From the NCBI GenBank assembly GCA_026987255.1, contig JALSNA010000437.1, forward strand, positions 1 to 7,188: 7,188 nt of DNA, read 5' to 3'. Under the pieces are notes generated by a model. That model was not told the DNA's origin, made no database searches, and saw only the letters and a list, made by a program, of their open reading frames with translations. This document shows, one piece after another, positions 4,560-7,188 of the stretch (within the stretch, counting starts at the first letter, position 1; each line of letters opens with the position of its first letter). Origin of the DNA: Hyphomicrobiales bacterium (GTDB taxonomy: Bacteria; Pseudomonadota; Alphaproteobacteria; Rhizobiales; Aestuariivirgaceae). Made by a program: the position numbers and the translations under genes.

Positions 4560-5771
4560 ATGAACAGGCGCATTCTTCTCATCATCGGCGGCGGCATTGC
4601 GGCCTACAAGGCGCTGGAGCTGATCCGGCTGCTGAAAAGACGCGGCATCGCCGTCACCCCCGTGCTGACGCAGGCGGGGGCGCAGTTCGTGACGGAGATG
4701 TCCGTGGCCGCCCTGGCGGGGGAAAAGGTCCATGGCGATCTGTTTTCCATCACCGATGAGACGCAGATGGGACACATCGAGCTTTCCCGCGCCGCGGATC
4801 TGGTGGTTGTTGCTCCGGCCACCGCCGATCTCATGGCCAAGGCGGCGGCGGGGCTGGCCAGCGATCTGGCCTCGACGCTGCTGCTGGCCACGGACAAGCC
4901 GGTGCTCATGGCCCCGGCGATGAACGTGCGCATGTGGGAGCATGCGGCCACGCGGCGCAACCTGGCGCAATTGCGCGCCGACGGGGTGCGCTTCACCGGC
5001 CCGGAAAGCGGGGAGATGGCCTGCGGCGAATTCGGCCCCGGGCGGATGGCCGAACCGGAGACGATAGCGGCGGAAATCGAAACCCTTCTGGATGCGCCCG
5101 GCGCCCTGCCGGAAGGGCCCTTGTCGGGCCGCAAGGTGGTGATCACCGCCGGGCCGACCCATGAGCCCATCGATCCGGTGCGCTATATCGCCAACCGCTC
5201 CTCCGGGCGGCAGGGATACGCGCTGGCCGGGGCGGCGCGGGATATGGGCGCGCGGGTGGTGCTGGTCTCCGGGCCGGTCAGCCTGCCGGTGCCGCCCGGG
5301 ATCGAGGTGATCCCGGTGGAGAGGGCCGAAGAGATGCTGGCGGCGGTGAAGGAGGAAATGCCGTGCGATCTGGCCATTTTCGCCGCCGCCGTGGCCGACT
5401 GGCGGGTCAAGGAAGCAGCGGCCGGGAAGCTGAAGAAGCAGGCCGGGCCGCCGCGTCTTGAGCTTGCGCCCAATCCGGACATCCTGGCCACCATCGGCAA
5501 GATGAAAAGACATCGCCCCGCCCTGGTCATCGGCTTTGCGGCGGAGACGGAGGATCTGCTGGCACAGGCGCGGCGCAAGCTGGCGGCCAAGGGGGCGGAC
5601 ATGATCGTGGCCAATGATGTCTCGCCGGAATCGGGGGTGTTCGGCGGGGCGCACAACCAGGTGCATCTGGTGACGGCGCAAGGCGTGGAGGACTGGCCGC
5701 GCATGGACAAGGCGCAGGTGGCGCGGCGTCTGATGGAGCGGCTGGCAAGGATGCTGGCGGATGCTCAGTAA
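4560..5771 (+). CDS. coaBC: CoaBC, phosphopantothenoylcysteine decarboxylase / phosphopantothenate-cysteine ligase
   Basis: This 403-residue bifunctional cytoplasmic enzyme carries out two steps of coenzyme A synthesis: joining cysteine to 4'-phosphopantothenate, then decarboxylating the product to 4'-phosphopantetheine. Residues 1 to about 180 are the FMN-binding CoaC domain. They carry the glycine-rich start LLIIGGGIAAYKALEL, catalytic His72 in GHIELSRAAD, the PAMN motif (119-122) and the reducing Cys155 in GEMACGEFGPGRM. Residues about 190-400 are the CoaB ligase domain: ITAGPTHEPIDPVRYIANRSSG (195-216) with Asn212, AAAVADWR (275-282), the lysine cluster GKLKK (289-293), and IGFAAET plus VANDVS. 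All expected motifs are intact and length is normal. The gene follows ubiB, an order known from other alphaproteobacteria. Its stop overlaps the end of the opposing DUF4175 gene by 7 bp. Confidence 0.95.
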   Translation: MNRRILLIIGGGIAAYKALELIRLLKRRGIAVTPVLTQAGAQFVTEMSVAALAGEKVHGDLFSITDETQMGHIELSRAADLVVVAPATADLMAKAAAGLASDLASTLLLATDKPVLMAPAMNVRMWEHAATRRNLAQLRADGVRFTGPESGEMACGEFGPGRMAEPETIAAEIETLLDAPGALPEGPLSGRKVVITAGPTHEPIDPVRYIANRSSGRQGYALAGAARDMGARVVLVSGPVSLPVPPGIEVIPVERAEEMLAAVKEEMPCDLAIFAAAVADWRVKEAAAGKLKKQAGPPRLELAPNPDILATIGKMKRHRPALVIGFAAETEDLLAQARRKLAAKGADMIVANDVSPESGVFGGAHNQVHLVTAQGVEDWPRMDKAQVARRLMERLARMLADAQ

Positions 5772-7188
5772 AGCCCCTTGAGAAGGCGGTCGATGTAATC
5801 CAGTTCGGTTCTGGGCCTGTCCGGGCGGGAGGCGCGCTTGCGCAGGGTCTGCAGAATGCGCCGGGCGCGCTCGATGGCGCTTTCCGATGGCAGCATGTTG
5901 CGGTCCGGGCCGCGGCTTTCGCCGTAATTGCGCACGGGGCGGCCGAGGGGATCAAAGCCTTGTCCGGCGCGCCCGAAGCGGCCCTGGCCGCGGCCCTGCT
6001 GACGGGCCACCTGGCGGGCCAGTTTCCGCGCCCCCTCGCGCATGGCGCGCAGGGCCTGGCCCTGTTTCTTCAGCGCCTTGCCGCGCTTGCCCCTGTTCAG
6101 GGCCCCGGTTGCGCCCTGCATGGCCCTGCCGGATTTCTTCAGCCCTTGCGGGGGGCGCGCGCCGCGATTCTCCATGCGCTGCATGAGATCGCGCAGTTTC
6201 TGTTCCAGTTGCTGCTGGCGGCGGGCCAGATCGCCCATTTTGCCCGGTGCGCCGCGCCTGCCCTGCTGGCGGGATTGCGGCTGGCCATTGTTGCCCAGGC
6301 GGCCGGGCTCTTCGGGGCGCTGTTGCGGCTGCCCTGACTGTCCGGGCCTGGCGCGCCAGGTCTCGTCCATGAGACCTTGCTGCTCGCGCATGAGCTTTTG
6401 CAGCTCGTTGAGGGCCTGTGATTGCGGCGAGGGCGGGCCGGAAGGGGCATTGCCGGCCTGCAAATTCTTGAGCATGTCGTCGAGCTCGGCAAGCATCTGG
6501 CGGGCGGCGTCGCGGGCGCCGGTGCGGGCCAGGTTCTCCAGCTTGTCGAGCATCCTTTGCAGATCGCGGGGCGAAATCTCGCGGCCGTTTCCGGCCTGTC
6601 TGCGGGCTTGCGGGTTGTTTTGCATCTGGCGGGCCATGTCGCGCAGGTAGCGGTTCATGGCCTTGCGCAGGTCCTCTACCCGGCGGGCGATTTCGGCTTC
6701 GGAGGCCTTGCGGTTCAGGGCATCCTCCAGGGCCTTGCGGGCGGCCTCCAGCTGCCTGGCGGCATCGGAGAGATCGCCATCCTCGATATTGACCGCCAGC
6801 TCCCACAGCAGGGCGACGATGTCTTTCAGCTGCTTGTCCGTTCTGGCCCCGTAGAGGGCAAAGGCGGCATGGCGCAGGCCCAGATAGGTGCCCGAATCAT
6901 CGGCGATGCCCTCCGGCCAGGCGAGCAGGGCGGCCAGGATGGTGGCGATGTTGCGTGAATCCTTCGGGTGGCGGATGAGATCGCGCCGTTGTTCGATGAG
7001 GGCGCGCGCCAGGGGCTTGCGGAAGACCCGGCCGGGAAGAATGAAGCGGTAAGGTCTGGAGCGTCCGGTGTTGCCGGCCTGGTCGGTGGCCGCAAGGCGC
7101 ATGATGACCTCCATGCCGGCCCAGGGATGGGCGGCCAGGTTGCCGGTGAACCGGCCGGAGGCCTGGCGCGGCAGGGCCGTGGGCAGGG
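5765..7188 (-). CDS. TIGR02302/DUF4175 family protein, C-terminal part (partial)
   Basis: The minus-strand frame is open from the window edge to a TGA at 5767-5765, giving 473 visible C-terminal residues. The ATG at 7114 is internal, because coding continues upstream with GRFTGNLAAHPWAG. Family landmarks include LAATDQAGNTGRSRPYRFILP, FRKPLARALIEQRR, a leucine-rich helical stretch ending LLWELAVNIEDGDLSDAARQLEAARKALEDAL, and the end motif LPSESAIERARRILQTLRKRASRP...LDYIDRLLKGLY. Between them lies a long Gln/Arg-rich low-complexity and coiled-coil region. The family's function is unknown; full-length members are usually about twice this size with N-terminal membrane helices, which lie outside the window. 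Its codon choice resembles the neighbours. Family assignment is strong; no function is claimed. Confidence 0.85.
   Translation of the reverse strand, partial: LPTALPRQASGRFTGNLAAHPWAGMEVIMRLAATDQAGNTGRSRPYRFILPGRVFRKPLARALIEQRRDLIRHPKDSRNIATILAALLAWPEGIADDSGTYLGLRHAAFALYGARTDKQLKDIVALLWELAVNIEDGDLSDAARQLEAARKALEDALNRKASEAEIARRVEDLRKAMNRYLRDMARQMQNNPQARRQAGNGREISPRDLQRMLDKLENLARTGARDAARQMLAELDDMLKNLQAGNAPSGPPSPQSQALNELQKLMREQQGLMDETWRARPGQSGQPQQRPEEPGRLGNNGQPQSRQQGRRGAPGKMGDLARRQQQLEQKLRDLMQRMENRGARPPQGLKKSGRAMQGATGALNRGKRGKALKKQGQALRAMREGARKLARQVARQQGRGQGRFGRAGQGFDPLGRPVRNYGESRGPDRNMLPSESAIERARRILQTLRKRASRPDRPRTELDYIDRLLKGLY

Noticed and set aside
2226..5681. Minus-strand open frames of 408, 508 and 546 residues opposite mmcB, ubiB and coaBC
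   Set aside because: The plus-strand products have intact family motifs over the same bases. The minus frames show no recognisable domain and are rich in Arg, His and Pro, typical of shadow frames.
5952..6958. Several plus- and minus-strand open frames of 99-284 residues inside the DUF4175 gene
   Set aside because: They are shadows of the Gln/Arg-rich coding sequence; the chosen frame carries the family's start-to-end motifs and is open over the whole region.

Overview
The window looks like chromosomal DNA from an alphaproteobacterium. It is GC-rich with a strong G/C third-position bias in the genes. It combines an MmcB-family protein, a Fur protein lacking the second zinc-site cysteines, a ubiB-coaBC pair and a TIGR02302/DUF4175 protein, all typical of that class. 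I cannot place it to order or genus.

Layout. Positions 1-56 hold the last codons of an unidentified plus-strand gene. Positions 57-406 carry no gene and lie between two convergent genes. They are AT-richer than the rest and packed with inverted repeats: a bidirectional terminator hairpin, two interlocking pairings, a perfect 20-bp inverted repeat and a small hairpin. All are enclosed by a 19-bp imperfect terminal inverted repeat (76-94 and 305-323). Positions 407-1861 (minus) encode a proline-rich outer-membrane beta-barrel protein of the BBP2_2 type. A 113-bp divergent promoter region follows, with a perfect TTGACA box and a CtrA-like TTAA-N7-TTGA site. The plus strand then carries mmcB-like (1975-2478), fur-like (2571-2984), ubiB (2989-4536) and coaBC (4560-5771). 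The fur-ubiB gap is 4 bp and the ubiB-coaBC gap is 23 bp, so these three probably share an operon. The last gene (5765-7188, minus, open at the window edge) is the C-terminal part of a TIGR02302/DUF4175 protein. Its stop codon region overlaps the coaBC stop by 7 bp.

Functionally, the plus-strand block joins DNA repair (MmcB), metal-responsive regulation (Fur), ubiquinone biosynthesis (UbiB) and coenzyme A biosynthesis (CoaBC). The genes themselves are mostly conserved housekeeping genes. The least explained part of the window is the nested palindromic element at 76-323, which looks like a miniature mobile or dispersed repeat and may supply transcription termination between the two convergent genes.
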